A stretch of DNA of 64,000 nt from Acephala macrosclerotiorum (GCA_014904845.1 MU119337.1:1-64000); one strand, 5' to 3'; positions 1 to 16,022 are shown, counted from the first letter of the stretch. The notes: generated by a model from the letters alone, not told the origin. Translations and numbers: made by a program.

Positions 1-2102
1 AAAAAATTAAAAAAAGTTTTTCTATAAATTATAGTAAATATTATATTAACGAACGTTTGTACAATTTGAATACAATCAAATATAATCGAAATACATTTAA
101 ATATATCGAAATATATTTGAAAATATTTGAATATATTAAAAAATATTCTCTATAAATTCTAAAAATTAAAATTTTTTAAAATTTTTTAAAAAAAAAAAAA
201 TTATACAATTTTATTTTTTCATATAATAAAATTGTTTCGATTACAATAAAAAAAAAATAAAGTTTTTAAAGTGTAAATAAAATCTATTAAAATAAATAAA
301 AATATTTTAAAAAAAATCGATAAAAAAATAAAATTTCTATAAATAAAAAAAAAAAAAATAATTTTTTTTCGATTAAAAAATTATTATTATTTTAAAGTTT
401 AACGAGTTTTTTTTATTTACTTAGTTTTCAAAGAATCGTATATATTTGTTTTTTTCGATTTTATTGAATTCAAAAACACGAATTACAATTTTAATTTTTT
501 TTTCAATTTTTTAAATATTTTACTTATTACGAAATTTTTTAATCGTTTTTTTTTTTATATTTGTATTTTTATTATTATTAAAATCAACAAACTCAATAGT
601 ATTCTCGTTTTTACTATTATTTAAAGAATTTTAATATTTTTTTTTTTTAATGAATTTCTTTAAACGATTTTTAATATATAATTTTCGAATTATTATTTCG
701 TTTATTTCTTCGAACAAATAATTCTTTTTCAATTGATTTGTTTAATAAACTCGATATAAATCCAATTATTTATATAATAATTTAATATTTTTAAATATAT
801 TTTAATTAATAAATTTAATATTATATATTAAAATGAAATTCTTTTTTCAAATTAATTTTTTTCGTATTTAATAACGAGTATCGAAATATATTTAGTTTTA
901 TTTGCAATTATACTTTTTTTTTAGTTTTAATTTTTTTATATTTTTATTTCGTATTTCAATTTACTTGATTTTTAATTTAAAAAACTTTACTCGATTATAC
1001 ATTTCATTTTAATCGAAAGTTTTTCAAGTAAAAAATCGAATTTTAATAAATAAAACAATTTCTCTACTATAAACTATATAAAATAGCGTATATTTAATTA
1101 ATCTATAAATAATCGTTTGATTCGCAAAAAGAATAATTAATAAATATTTTAATCAATTTTTTTTATTTCTTTTTATCAAAGTAATCAATACAATAATAAT
1201 AAATTAATATTTTCATTTAATTATTTTGTTCACTTTCAAATTATATATAAAAATAATAATTCGTTTGATTTCGAGTTTATTTAATTCTTTAATAACAATT
1301 TCTTTGAATTCGAATTCTTCGTTCAATTTTATATAATCGAAAACGCTGTATTTACAAATAATATTATTATAAATAAATTTAATAATCTTTTTAAAAATCG
1401 AATTCTTTATTAGTTTAATTTCAATCCAATTAAAAAAATTATTTCGTACTACAATCAAACTATCGAATATTTCATATTGCGAAAATTTAATTATATTTAT
1501 TTCAATACAATAAAATAATAAAATTACTTTTTAAAAATATAGAGTTTTTTCGTGTCTTTTTTTGTTTTTATACTAATAATCGCTATAATTTACTACAAAA
1601 TCTCGAACGTTTTTATAGTATTTCTTTTAATAATATCAATTAATTACTCGATAATAAATACTTTTTTTTTCAATATATTCGAACTTATTATATAGTTCAA
1701 TTATAATTATTATACGCTATTTTAAATCGTTTAAAACAAATCGAAATAAATAAAACTTAATAGTATTTTTTTATAGTATTTTTTCTCGAACGTTATAATC
1801 AATAAATTCTCGAATTAATTTGTAGAATTTTACTTTTAAAAACTATTTTAATCGTTTTAAAATTATTAAATACTAAACAATATTTTAAAAATAATTCGAA
1901 TAATTATTATTAAAAAAAAAATAGTATTATTATCGTTATTATTATTTAGTAATTTATTAATCTCAAAAAAAGCGATTAATATAATGTATACAAAAAATAC
2001 GATTAATATTAAAAATTGAAAACTAAAAATATCAAATTTAAAAAAATTCTTTCAAATTTAATTTAATAATTCAAATAAATATTCTCGTTTCACGTATTTA
2101 CT

Positions 2103-5100
2103 TTCAATTACAAATAATCTATTTTCAATTTTTCAATTAATTTTATATTCTTTAATTAAAATTAAAATTATTTTAATACAATTAAATTCGATTATAATAA
2201 ATTTATCAATATTTGTTTTTTTTTTTAAATTATCGTTCTTTATTCGCAGTTTTTTAAATAATTCGTTTGTAGTAATATAAGTACTTTTTTTAATATATTT
2301 AATTTCGAAATCGAATAATCGTATTTAAATAAATTAACGAATAATTAAAACGCTAAAAAAATCTATTATTACTCGATTCAATTAAACGACAAACATATTA
2401 GCGTTCGTCTCAAAAATAAAATAAATACTATATAATTAAAACTATAACTTGCGAAAATACTTTAAAACTTTTCAATACTCTCTTTTTATCGTATTATAAT
2501 TTTACTTAATAATATTTCAAAATTTTAACTCGTATTAAATTACTCGTTTCTATTTTTTATTATTATATTAATCGAATATTTTTTTATATTTTTACTAATT
2601 AATATCAATATTTAAAATAATTATTTTTTATTTATTTATAAAATTATAATAAATTTTATAAAATATTAAAATCGTCGTAAATTTATTTTATAAAAATACT
2701 ATAATAATTTTTTATTTTTTTCTTTATTCGAAAAATTCGTTCTTTTTAATCAATTAATATAATAATTCAATAATAATATTAAAATATTAAATTTATATTT
2801 TATAATAAATACAAATTTTAATAAAAATTTTAATTTTGAAAATATTATTATATTTAATTTATTTTAAAATTTTAATAATTTTACATTTTCAAAAAAACGT
2901 TTTTTAAAATTGCAAATAAAACTAATAATAATTATTTTATTTTAATAAAATTATAATTTAAATTTTATACAAATTTAAACTTTTTTAATTCAATTTAATA
3001 TTTTATTCAAATTTTAAATATATTTAAAAACAAATCAATAAATCTTTAAAAATATTAACTCGTTATCGTAATTCGTATAAAATTTTTTAATTTTTACATT
3101 ATTTAAAAATAATATCGCGATTTTAAAAAATACGTTTTTTAAAATTGTTATAATAATTCGAACGAATTAAACTATAAAATTAATTATTTTTTAAAACAAT
3201 ATTATTATTCGTAGAAATTTTAATAGAATTATAAAAATAATTATATTTTTATTTTGAACGTTTAACGTAAATTAATCATATTCAAAAAAAAAATTTATTA
3301 AAAAAACGCAAAAATATTCGATAAATTTTTTAGAAAATTCATTTACAAAAAAAAGTATATTAACGTTTTTCAAAATAATCGAATTTATTTTTATAATCGC
3401 ATTAATTAATCAATAAATTCTAATAATTTTTTTCGCGATTAAAAACTATAAATTTCAATAAAAATTATTATTTTTTTCGAGTATTTTATAATCGAATCGT
3501 TTTTAAAACATTTTTATTACAATCGAAAATAAAACTTTAAAACAATAGAAACTTTTTTCTTATTACGTCGTATATTAAATTATTTTAATACGAATAAACG
3601 AATTAATATTTTTATAGATCTTAGAAATTTCTTTCTAATTAAATACTATTATTTTTTTACGATTAAATATTATTTTACCGAATATTTTTTTTTCAGATTT
3701 TTATAATCAGTTTTTAACAAATAAAAATATTAATCGTTTAAAAATAAATTGTAATTTTTTTAGTATTGAAACAATTCGCAATAATAAATATTTTATATAT
3801 TTTTTAATATATTCTTAAAATATTTTTCGCGTTTTAAATCATTTGAATTAATTTTTTTATTCTTTAAAAATCTCTCTAATTTCGTCGATTAAATCGACAA
3901 ATTATACTTTTTTGAACTTAGATTTATATATCGTATTAATATCTATATTAAATAGTCTCAAATTGAAATTATTCAATGATAAAACTATTTTTTTTATTCG
4001 AATTTTTTTTTTATTTCTATACTCGAAAATCTTTCAATTTCGTTTTTTTTTCAATAAAATAAAATAATTAATATTTCGTATCGTTTTTTAAATATTTTTT
4101 TTTGACGTCCACGTTTAAAAACAATAATATTATTACAAAAAAATACTTTTTTATTTTCTCGTTAAAAATCTTTTTATTCAAAATCTTATTTATTTTCTTT
4201 TTATCAAAAAAAAAAAAACGTCTCATAAAAAATCGAAAAAAATAATCTCGTTTTTTGTATTGTTTTATTTGTATCTCTTTTTAAACTAATAATATTTACT
4301 TTAATTGTATTTGTTTTACATAAAATAATATTAAAAATATTTAATAAAAAATTAAAAATAAAAAAAAATTCATTAAAATATAAAAATCGTTCGCGAATTT
4401 TAATATTGTATTGTTTTTTAATAATATTAATACTTAGTTTCTCGCGTTGTATTTTTTTTTAATACTTTTTCGATTCGAAAATACATACAAATATAACAAT
4501 TTCTAGTAATTTAATGCAAATAAATTTTTAAAAAAAAAATAATTATAATTCTACAAATAAAATTGAGATTTTTAAAATCTCGAAATACGTTATTCTATGA
4601 ATTATTATTTTTATATTCAATTTGCATTTTTATTACAATAACAAATAATTATTTTAAAAAAGAAATTTTTATATTATTTATAAAAAAAAAAAAATTTCAT
4701 ATTCGATTTTATATTTAATTTCTATTTTTATAATTATTATTTCGACGAATTCGAAATTTTATTCAATAATAATAAACAATTGAAAGTTTTTAACGTTTAT
4801 AATAATACTATTGAGATCTCGAATTATATATATAGAAATAATATAGTACTTTGTTTCAATATTTAGTATTTCGTATTCTTTGTTCGAATTAATTAATTTA
4901 AATAAATTGAAATATAATTTAAAAGTAATAATAATATATTTTTTTTTAATTAATAATAAAAAATCGATTTTTACGAAATTAATTTCAAATATTACAAAAT
5001 TTCTAATAATAAAAGCAAATTAATTCATTTTTTTAAACATTTTATAAAAACTTTAAAAAAATTGTTTTATAGAATTAATAATTTTTAATATTTTTTTTGT

Positions 5101-8100
5101 TATAACGATTTTAATATCTATTAAAATCAAATAATAAATATTGTTTTTTCGTTATTAATTAGTAATTATTATAATAAAATTCAATGTTTTTAAAGTATTA
5201 ATAATTATTTTTATTTTTTTTTAGATTTTTAAAAACGATATTGTACTTTTAAAAAATTTTTATAATAAAATTTCATTAATAGAATTATTATTTTTAGCGT
5301 CGAACTATTGTTTTAAAATCTTATTTTTCGATTGATTTACGTTTATTTTTTTTCGTTTTTCGTTTTAAGCGTTTTGTAAAATTTGTTATTATAATTCGAT
5401 TTTTAAATATTTTTTTTCTATTTTTATTTTTCGTCGAAAGTTTTCTCGTATACTTTGAATTTTGTTTCTCGATTTATTTATCGTTATTATATTTATTATT
5501 ATCGTATTTATTAGTAATTTTTCGTAAAATTTATCAATAATCGTTTTATTAAAACTTTAAACGTTAATATTATTACTATTGAAAATATATAACAATAAAT
5601 TTAATCTTTTTAAAAATTTTTTATTGATATTAGTTTTACTTTTTTCTTAAGTAATAAATTGAACAAATTCTTAGATTCTTTGTATATTTTTAAAGCGTTT
5701 ATTGAAATTGTAATCAAAAAATCTTTTAATTATTTGTTTTATAATTTGATCATATTAACGTCGATTGTTTTTAAACGTAAACGATCGCGAAAATCGATTA
5801 CGATTTCAAGAATTATAATACTATTAATTATTTTTTCAATAGTAATATTTACAATTAATTAATTTATTTATAAATAAATAACGATTCACGAAAAAGTAAT
5901 CAATGAAAAAATCGATTTTTTCGTTTTTTATTCGCTCGAAATACTCGAAATAATATCGCTCATTTTATTAATTATTGTATATAGCGTTGATTTTTATTGT
6001 ATTTTTTTTAAATAATTAACGATATATTTTACGAGAATTCAATCGACATTAAATTATATAAAATTCTATATTCATTTTTTTTTATATTACTATATTTCTT
6101 TTGTCTATAATTAAAGTTTTTTTCTCGTTTATATTCTCATAAAAAAATAAATTGATTTTAATTCTAGTTTATAAAGATTATAACGTTGTTCAATTTTTGA
6201 GATATTTTTATAATATTAGCGTTTAAAGCGATTTTCAGATTATTAAATAATACGAAAAAAAAAAAAAGTTTTCTAGTTTTTTAATAAAATCGTTTATTTG
6301 AATTAAAAGTTTTAATACGAATATTTATCGAATTTTTTGAATTTAAATAATACGTAAAATCGAAAATTGAAATTCAATATAAATTTTTTTAGTAATTGTA
6401 TATATTTTTCGTTGAATTTTTTTTATAAATAATTCGAGTAAAACAGAAAATAGTAAATTATTAATTACATTTGAAATTATTTTTTGTATTACAATATTTA
6501 AATATTTTAAATCGTTGATTTTATTGTATCGTTGTTTCTTTTTTTTATATTTATATGCGATAATCGTTTTTTTATATATTTTATTGTAATTGTAAATAAT
6601 TTTTTTTATAAACTCGTATTTTTAATATTATTTATTCAATTTATTTCGTTTAATTAATTTTTTAAATATTTAATCGAATAAATTTATATATATTTTTATT
6701 ACTAAAAAATTTTTTATAGATTAATTAATAATTTTATATAAAAATTCTATATTTATTCGATAATATTTTTAATTGTATTCGCGAAATTTTTTTTTTAAAA
6801 TATTGTAAAACTTTTTTTTTAAGTAATTTTCAATACTATATTTTAATATAAACTAGATTTATTTTTTGTAAATCGAATTAATATATCGCAAAAATTGTAT
6901 TTTTTTAATTTTTAAAATAATTTTATAGTTTTTACACATATTGTCGTATTGTTTTAAAAAAATCGTAATATTGTTTTTTTTAAATTAAAATATTTCAAAA
7001 GTTCTAAAGAAAAATATTTATAATTTTAATATAAGTATATATTTTTCGAAATTTTACATTTTTAAAAAATTATTTTTATTATTTATAAAAGATTTTCTAG
7101 AAAAAATTAATAATATAATTAAAATAAAAATATTTTTTATCGAAAAAAATAAATTTTAACGCGAATAATTTACTGATTTTAATCTTTAGACTAAAAATTG
7201 ATTTAATAATTTAAAAATGCAAATTTTCGAATTATTATTTTTAAATAAAATTTGTTTTAAAAATTGATTTCTATTTATATCGTTTTCTCGTGAAATTTTT
7301 TTTATTTCAATTTTTGCTCGAAATTTTATTCGTTTATTCGTTTTAATAAAATATATTTTTCAAATAAATACTTTTTTAATCGATTTTTCTCGATTAAAGT
7401 TTTTTATTTTAATTTTTTTCGTATTATTTTCTGAAATTCGAAACTTATTTTAATTTTATTATTTCAATTTAAAAACGATTACGAGTAATTCGCGAATTGC
7501 GATTTTTAAAAGAATTAAAATTAAAATATAAAACAATAAAATAATTTCATTTTTCAATACTACAATTTTTTTTCTTTTTCGCACTAAAGTTTCTTTTTTT
7601 ATATTTCAATTTTCGCTGGAAATAAAATCAATTATTGTAAATAATTATCGCGAGTTTTTTTTTTTTTTTTTTATATTCTTTTTAATATTAGTCATCTCAA
7701 GTAATTCAATACGTAATTTTTATAAATCAATATTTTTTTACAATTTCGCAATCTCGTAATCAAATTATTTAATCTCGAACAATATAATTAAAACAAAAAA
7801 TTCTCATTAATTAATTTTCAATTTTCGACTTTCAATAATTTAAATTTTCTTTTAATAATAATAAAAAACAAAATACACAAATTGCACATAAACAATTCTC
7901 AACGAGGTCCATTAGAACAATTCATTTCCCGGTATCGCTTTACTAATATAGAAAAGCAATAAAATACAAAATAAAAAAATTTAATCGTAAATTAATTCGT
8001 TTTAATCAATAGATTAAACTTATTCGAAATAATTCGTAATTCGTAAATCAATCAATCAATCAATCAAAATAGAAATAGAAAAAGTTATTAATTAGTCTAT

Positions 8101-8215
8101 AATAAGCGAAAACTCTTTATATACTAAAAATCACGTAATTAGTACTACTCTCGAAACTAATTATTTATAAGAATTTTTGAAAAGAAAGCATATAATTCTA
8201 CTATAATATTTATTA
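2103..8215. repeat. Long decayed repeat, copy A
   Basis: This stretch matches 10172-16430 in the same orientation, with C-to-T and G-to-A differences and some deletions. Example anchors: around 2103 with 10172, around 5656 with 12786, and around 7990 with 16190. Copy A keeps more C and G (CpA, CpT and CpC as well as CpG) than copy B, so it has been mutated less. Copy B lacks about 0.9 kb between the first two anchors. The parent element is unknown; no recognisable protein survives. Confidence 0.75.
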
Positions 8216-9260
8216 TTAATTGTAATTTAATATAAACGTTTTTAAAAATATTAATAAATTTATAAAAAATAAAATTATATTTTTTAATATTTTAATAAAT
8301 ATTAATAATTTGATTTCGTAATTTATATTTCGTTTAATATTTCAATAATAAATTTAATTAAAAAATATTTATAAATATTTCAATTTAATTTTTATTAAAA
8401 AAAATTTTTTATAAAAATATATATAATTAATAATTTTTTTTAATTTTAAAATAAATTCTTTTTTAAAAATTTATTAAAATAAAACGTATTTATACGTTTT
8501 ATAAAATTAATAAAAAATATTTTATTATATTAATTTTAAAATAATTTAATTTTATTATAATAATTATAAAAAATTAATAATTTACAATTAAAAATATTAT
8601 ATAATTTTTTATTATATTTTTTATTATTAATATAAATTTTTATTAAATTTATAAATTATTATATTAATACGATTATTAATAAATAAATTAAATATTTTAT
8701 ATTATATTAAATAAATTTATATTTATAAAAAAAATTATAATAAAAAAATATAAAAAATAATCGTATAAATAATCGTATTTATAATAAAAAAAATTTATAT
8801 TAATAATTAAAATCGTAAAAATAATTATATTTTAATTATTAAATATTAATATTAAAATATTTTAATTTATTAATTAAATTAATCGATTTTATTGAAAAAA
8901 AAAAATTTATTTTTTAATTAATCAACAATTTTTATTTGTATTTATTTATAAAACTTTTTTTATTAAAAAATTTTTTTTAAATTATCGATAATAAAATTTT
9001 TATTTTTTAATATTTAAATTTCGTAAATATATAAAAAGTTTTATAAATAATATATAAAATTTTTATATATTAAATATAAAATTTTTTACGTATATTTTTT
9101 AAAGTTTTTTTAAAAATATTTTTATAAATTATAATTCGATTATTTTTTTTTTTATATATTTTAAAGTGATAAAAAATTTATTTATTTAATAATATTTTAT
9201 TAAAATTTTTATTATTCGTAAAATCGAAATTTTTTTTTTATTTATTTTTATTATAAAAAA

Positions 9261-9396
9261 ATTTAATTTTAAATAAATTTATTATTTTAAAAAAATAATT
9301 ATATAATAAATAATAAAAAAATTAAAAAATTTAATTTTAAATAAATTTATTATTTTAAAAAAATAATTATATAATAAATAATAAAAAAATTAAAAA
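9261..9396. repeat. Two tandem copies of a 68-bp AT unit
   Basis: A 68-bp AT unit starting at 9261 is repeated nearly perfectly from 9329, and a third start is seen at 9397 before the sequence diverges. The near identity inside otherwise decayed DNA points to a recent local duplication. Confidence 0.8.
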
Positions 9397-9880
9397 ATTT
9401 AATTCGAGTTTAAATAAATATTATTATTAATATTTATACGTTTTCGATTAAATAATAAATAAAAACGTAAAAAAAAATTTAAAAATTCGTTTTTAATATA
9501 AATTTAAATAAATTAATATAAATTTAAAATCGTTTTCGTATTTTTTTATTCTTTTTTTCGTAAACGTTATTATTTTACGTAATAAACGTAAATTTAAAAA
9601 GTAAATATAAATTTAAAATTGTTTTTATATTATTTTTTTTAAATTTTTAATAATTTTAATATTTTTAATACGTTTTTATAAAAAAAAAAATTTTAAATAA
9701 AAATTTAATTATTTCGTAATTAATTAAACAATTATTAATTAATATTAATATTATTAAAAATATTTATTATTAATAATAAATTAAAAATAAAATAAATAAA
9801 TAAATTAAATAATTCGTTAATTGTTAATATTATATTAAAAATATTGAATTTATTAATAAAACGATTTAAATACACGTAAA

Positions 9881-10165
9881 ATCTCTCTTAGATTCTAATA
9901 TGCGTATTAATTATTATTCTTTAAAACTATCCAAAGAGCGAAGCTCGAGATATAAAAATTTTACTTCGGAAATGAAAATAAAACAATACTAACTATATGC
10001 GATTTCGAGTCGCACGTAAATATCATGTAATATTTGTTTCGATATTAATTAATTATAAATTATAAATTTAATAAACGTATAAAAATTAAAAATTTTAATT
10101 TTAATTTTAGCGTAAACGGCGCTAGTCTCGATCTGGCCTAGTGCCGCACGTGACTATTAAACTAA
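9881..10165. other. Less decayed island between the two repeat copies
   Basis: This short stretch has more G and C than its surroundings, notably around 9930-10010 and 10110-10160. The last part resembles in wording a sequence near 17640-17665. No ORF, RNA gene or inverted termini were seen. It may be unique DNA or the end of another element that escaped RIP. Confidence 0.4.
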
Positions 10166-13100
10166 TATTATATTTATAATTACAAATAATTTATTTTTAA
10201 TTTTTTAATTAATTTTACGTTTTTTAATTCAAATTAAAATTATTTTAATATAATTAAATTTAATTATAACAAATTTATTAATTTTTTTTTTTTTAAATTA
10301 TTATTTTTTATTCGCAATTTTTTAAATAATTCGTTTATAATAATATAAATATTTTTTTTAATATATTTAATTTCGAAATCGAATAATTATATTTAAACGA
10401 ATTAATAAATAATTAAAACGTTAAAAAAATTTATTATTACTCGATTTAAATAAACGATAAATATATTAATATTCGTTTTAAAAATAAAATAAATATTATA
10501 TAATTAAAATTATAATTTATAAAAAGATTTTAAAAGATTTTAAAAAGTTTTTTTATTGTATTATAATTTTATTTAATAATATTTTAAATTTTTAATTCGT
10601 ATTGAATTATTTATTTTTATTTTTTATTATTATATTAATTAAATATATTTTTATATTTGAAATAATTATTTTTTATTTATTAATAAAATTATAATAAATT
10701 TATATTTTATAATAAATATAAATTTTAATAAAAATTTTAATTTTAAAAATATTATTATATTTAATTTATTTTAAAATTTTAATAATTTTTATATTTTAAA
10801 AAACGTTTTTTAAAATTATAAACGAAATTAATAATAATTATTTTATTTTAATAAAATTATAATTTAATTTTTTTTAATTTGATTTAACGTTTTATTTAAA
10901 TTTTAAATATATTTAAAAACGAATTAATAAATTTTTAAAAATATTAATTTATTATTATAATTCGTATAAAGTTTTTTAATTTTTACATTATTTAAAAATA
11001 GTATTACAATTTTAAAAAATACGTTTTTTAAAATTATTATAATAATTCAAACGAATTAAATTATAAAATTAATTATTTTTTAAAATAATATTATTATTCG
11101 TAAAAATTTTAATAAAATTATAAAAATTATTATATTTTTATTTCGAATGTTTAATTTAAATTAATCGTATTTAAAAAAAGATTTATTAAAAAAACGTAAA
11201 AATATTTAATAAATTTTTTAAAAAATTTATTTATAAAAAAAAATATATTTATATTTTTTAAAATAATCGAATTTATTTTTATAATCGTATTAATTAATTA
11301 ATAAATTTTAACGATTTTTTTTACGATTAAAAATTATTATTTTTTTTAAATATTTTATAATTAAATCGTTTTTAAAATATTTTTATTATAATTAAAAAAA
11401 AAAATTTAAAATAAAAATTTTTTTTTTTATTATATTATATATTAAATTATTTTAATACGAATAAATAAATTAATATTTTTATAAATTTTAAAAAAAAATA
11501 TTTAATTAAATATTATTTTATTAAATTTTTTTTTTTAAATTTTTATAATTAGTTTTTAATAAATAAAAATATTAATTATTTAAAAATAAATCGTAATTTT
11601 TTTAATATTAAAACAATTTATAATAATAAATATTTTATATATTTTTTAATATATTTTTAAAATATTTTTTACGCTTTAAATCGTTCGAATTAATTTTTTC
11701 GTTTTTTAAATTTTTTTTTAATTTTATTGATTAAATTAATAAATAGTATTTTTTTAAATTTAAATTTATATATTATATTAATATTTATATTAAATAATTT
11801 TAAATTAAAATTATTTAATAATAAAATTATTTTTTTGTTTTTATATTTAAAAAATTTTCGATTTTTTTTTTTTTAATATTTATATTTAAAAATAATAATA
11901 TTATTATAAAAAAAAAAATTTATTTTTTATTTAAAATTTTATTTATTTATTTTTTATTAAAAAAACATTTTATAAAAAATTGAAAAATATAATTTCGTTT
12001 TTAATATTATTTTATTTATATTTTTAAATTAATAATATTTATTTTAATTATATTTATTTTATATAAAATAATATTAAAAATATTTAATAAAAAATTAAAA
12101 ATAAAAATAAATTTATTAAAATATAATATTTCGTTTTAATATTTAATATTTCGTTTTAATATTTAATATTTCGTATTTTTTATTCGAATTAATTAATTTA
12201 AATAAATTAAAATATAATTTAAAAATAATAATAATATTTTTTTTATTATAACGATTTTAATATTTATTAAAATTAAATAATAAACGTTATTTTTTTATTA
12301 TTAATTAATAATTATTATAATAAAAATTAATATTTTTAAAGTATTAATAATTATTTTTATTTTTTTTTAAATTTTTAAAAATAATATTATATTTTTAAAA
12401 AATTTTCATAATAAAATTTTATTAATAAAATTATTATTTTTAACGTCGAATTATTATTTTAAAATTTTATTCTTCGATTAATTTATATTTATTTTTTTTT
12501 CGTTTTTCGTTTTAAATACTTTGTAAAATTTATTATTACGATTCGATTTTTAAATATTTATTTTTTATTTTTATTTTTTATTAAAAGTTTTTTTTATATG
12601 TTTTAAATTTTATTTTTCGATTTATTTATTATTATTATATTTATTAATAATTTTTTATAAAATTTATTAATAATCGTTTTATTAAAATTTTAAACGTTAA
12701 TATTATTATTATTAAAAATATATAATAATAAATTCGATTTTTTTAAAAAAAATTTATTAATATTAATTTCTTTTTTTAAATAATAAATTAAATAAATTTT
12801 TAAATTTTTTATATATTTTTAAAACGTTTATTGAAATTATAATTAAAAAAATTTTTAATTATTTATTTTATAATTTAATTATATTAATATCGATTATTTT
12901 TAAATATAAACTATTATAAAAATTAATTACGACTTTAAAAATTATAATATTATTAATCGTTTTTTCGATAATAATATTTATAATTAATTAATTTATTTAT
13001 AAATAAATAACGATTTACGAAAAAATAATTAATAAAAAAAACGATTTTTTTATTTTTTATTCGTTTAAAATATTTAAAATAATATTATTCGTTTTATTAA

Positions 13101-15366
13101 TTATTATATATAATATTAGTTTTTATTATATTTTTTTAAACGATTAACGATATATTTTATAAAAATTTAATCAACGTTAAATTATATAAAATTTTATATT
13201 CGTTTTTTTTTATATTATTATATTTTTTTTATTTACGATTAAAAAAAAATTTTCGTTTATATTTTCGTAAAAAAATAAATTAATTTTAATTTTAATACTA
13301 TTTAATTTTTAAAATATTTTTATAATATTAACGTTTAAAACGATTTTTAAATCGTTAAATAATACGAAGAAAAAAAAAGTTTTTTTAATTTTTTAATACG
13401 AATATTTATTAAATTTTTTAAATTTAAATAATACGTAAAATCGATAATTAAAATTTAATATAAATTTTTTTAATAATTATATATATTCTTCGTTAAATTT
13501 TTTTATAAATAATTTAAATAAAATAAAAAATAAAAAATTATTAATTATATTTAAAATTATTTTTTATATTATAATATTTAAATATTTTTATCGAATTTTT
13601 AAATATTTCGAATTATTAATTTTATTATATTATTATTATTTTTTTTATATTTATATATAATAATCGTTTTTTTATATATTTTATTATAATTATAAATAAA
13701 TATTTTTATTAATTTTTAATCGATTTTTTTAAAAATTCGTTTTTTAATATATATTAAAAAAAAATTTATAAATTCGCGTTTTTAATATTATTTATTTATT
13801 TTATTTTATTTAATTAATTTTTTAAATACTCGATCAAATAAATTTATATATATTTCTATTATTAAAAACTTTTTTATAAATTAATTAATAATTTTATATA
13901 AAAATTTTATATTTATTTAATAATATTTTTAATTATATTTATAAATTTCTTTTTTTAAAATATTATAAAAAAAATTTTTTAAATAATTTTTAATATTATA
14001 TTTTAATATAAATTAAATTTACTTTTTATAAATCGAATTAATATATTATAAAAATTGTATTTTTTTAATTTTTAAAATAATTTTATAATTTTTATATATA
14101 TTATTATATTATTTTAAAAAAATCGTAATATTATTTTTTTTAAATTAAAATACTTTAAAATTTTTAAAAAAAAATATTTATAATTTTAATATAAATATAT
14201 ATTTTCTAAAGTTTTATATTTTTAAAAAATTATTTTTATTATTCGTAAAAAATTTTCTAAAAAAAATCAATAATATAATTAAAATAAAAATATTTTTTAT
14301 CGAAAAAAATAAATTTTAATTTTTAAATTAAAAATTAATTTAATAATTTAAAAATACCAATTTTTAAATTATTATTTTTAAATAAAATTCGTTTTAAAAA
14401 TTAATTTTTATTTATATTATTTTTTCGTAAAAAAAAATTTATTTTAATTTTTATTTGAAATTTTATTTATTTATTCGTTTTAATAAAATATTTTTTTAAT
14501 TAATTTTTTTCGATTAAAATTTTTTATTTTAATTTTTTTTATATTATTTTTTAAAATTCGAAATTTATTTTAATTTTATTATTTTAATTTAAAAACAATT
14601 ATAAACGATTTACGAATTATAATTTTTAAAAAAATTAAAATTAAAATATAAAATAATAAAATAATTTTATTTTTTAACGTTATAATTTTTTTTTTATATT
14701 AAATTTTTTTTTTATATTAAATTTTTTTTTTATATTAAATTTTTTTTTATATTTTAATTTTTATTAAAAATAAAATTAATTACTATAAATAATTATTATA
14801 AATTTTTTTTTTTTTATATTCGTTTTAATATTAATTATTTTAAATAATTTAATATATAATTTTTATAAATTAATATTTTTTTATAATTTTATAATTTCGT
14901 AATAAAATTATTTAATTTTAAATAATATAATTAAAATAAAAAAAATTTATTAATTAATTTTTAATTTTTAATTTTTAATAATAATTAGTCGTTTGTCTTA
15001 AGAACTAATACCAACTTTTCTATATGCACGTGATATCAACACTTCTCACAATGAGCGATTTCATCCAAATTTAACCGAGGTGCCCAAATGCAGCGATTTG
15101 ATTGGTCTATTAAGGAATTTTGCAGTCACGAGACTTCGAAATAATAAGCAGCCGCTCCGGTAAAGAACACCAAAACCTCGCGATTATAACTACGCCTACA
15201 ACTTTCATTTATTAATTAATTTAAATTGCATAAAATTTGTAAATAAATTGAAACTCAATTAAATACTACCAGATTCCGAATTTCAAGCGATTCTATTAAT
15301 CCGTTGTTGCGCAAATCAAGAGAATATAGTCGCACTTAGTAAAGATCGCGACCGCAAAACTCTCCT

Positions 15367-15810
15367 AAGTGCGCTTCTGCCTTAGGCACTAAAGCCGGCA
15401 ACCGCTCTGGGCTCTAAGTACTAGACATCTCTATTCTATAGCTGCGCAGCTTTAAAGGGGGGTCCTAAGGGGTCTCCCCCTAGTAAATATAATCGTAATA
15501 ACTATTTATAATCAATAGAATCAATCGTAGCAACTCAATATAAAAGACGGGGGTCCCAGGGGGTGGCCCCCTGGTGTAAAGCCCCAAAAGTGCGTTTCTG
15601 CCTAAGGCGCCAAGGCAATAAAACACTTCTATTCTAGCTATATAGCTACGCAGCTCTCAAGGGGGGTCCCAGGGGGTCTCCCCCTGGTAAATAACTCTCT
15701 ATAATCAATTGAATCGATCGTAGCAGCTAGATATAAAACGGGGGTCCCAGGGGGTGTCCCCCTAGTATAAAGCTCTATAGTAAGTGCGTTTCTGCCTTAG
15801 GCACTAAAAG
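15367..15810. repeat. Tandem ~200-bp repeat with GC-rich hairpins
   Basis: Units start at 15367, 15588 and 15781 (the third is partial), each opening with AAGTGCG(C/T)TTCTGCC. Each full unit contains two G5-6/C4-5 palindromic blocks of the type GGGGGTCCCAGGGGGT...CCCCC, at about 15460, 15550, 15665 and 15745. These would form strong hairpins in single strands. The function is unknown; similar GC-cluster minisatellites can mark mobile elements or organelle DNA, but I cannot assign this one. Confidence 0.75.
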
Positions 15811-16022
15811 CTTATCAGCTTATCGATTTTACCGCCCGGCAGAATTTCAAACTACTACTCAATCTCAATAACTATACCAACTTCAAATGCTTATAAAACG
15901 CTCAAATTAAGAGTTTTTAACTTGAAACTTGAAATAAAAATAGATTACTAAAGTCGAAGACTTTGTAGCCCTTCGCAGGAGTGCCCCTGCGAGGCCTGCG
16001 AAGCAAAATGTGCGTCGAGTAA

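Larger units (their letters stand above)
1..9880. repeat. AT-rich RIP-decayed block, no gene
   Basis: The block is almost only A and T. Every frame is broken within a few dozen codons; the longest open stretches (67-81 codons, e.g. 1213-1458 minus and 5659-5862 plus) are rich in I, N, K, F and L, as expected from random AT sequence, and resemble no protein I know. Most remaining C and G sit in CpG, and CpA/TpG is scarce, which is the mark of repeat-induced point mutation. I infer decayed transposable elements; the original class cannot be named. Similar blocks lie at 10.2-16.6 and 26.3-28.8 kb. Confidence 0.85.

Noticed and set aside
1213..1458. 81-codon ORF in AT-rich DNA
   Set aside because: Composition is that of random AT sequence (I, N, K, F) and the block is RIP-decayed; no homology pattern.
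5659..5862. 67-codon ORF in repeat copy A
   Set aside because: The matching place in copy B (about 12790) is broken by substitutions and stops; probably chance openness.
15367..15810. CRISPR-like array
   Set aside because: Units are about 200 bp and nearly whole-unit repeats, not short repeats with unique spacers; the genome is fungal.
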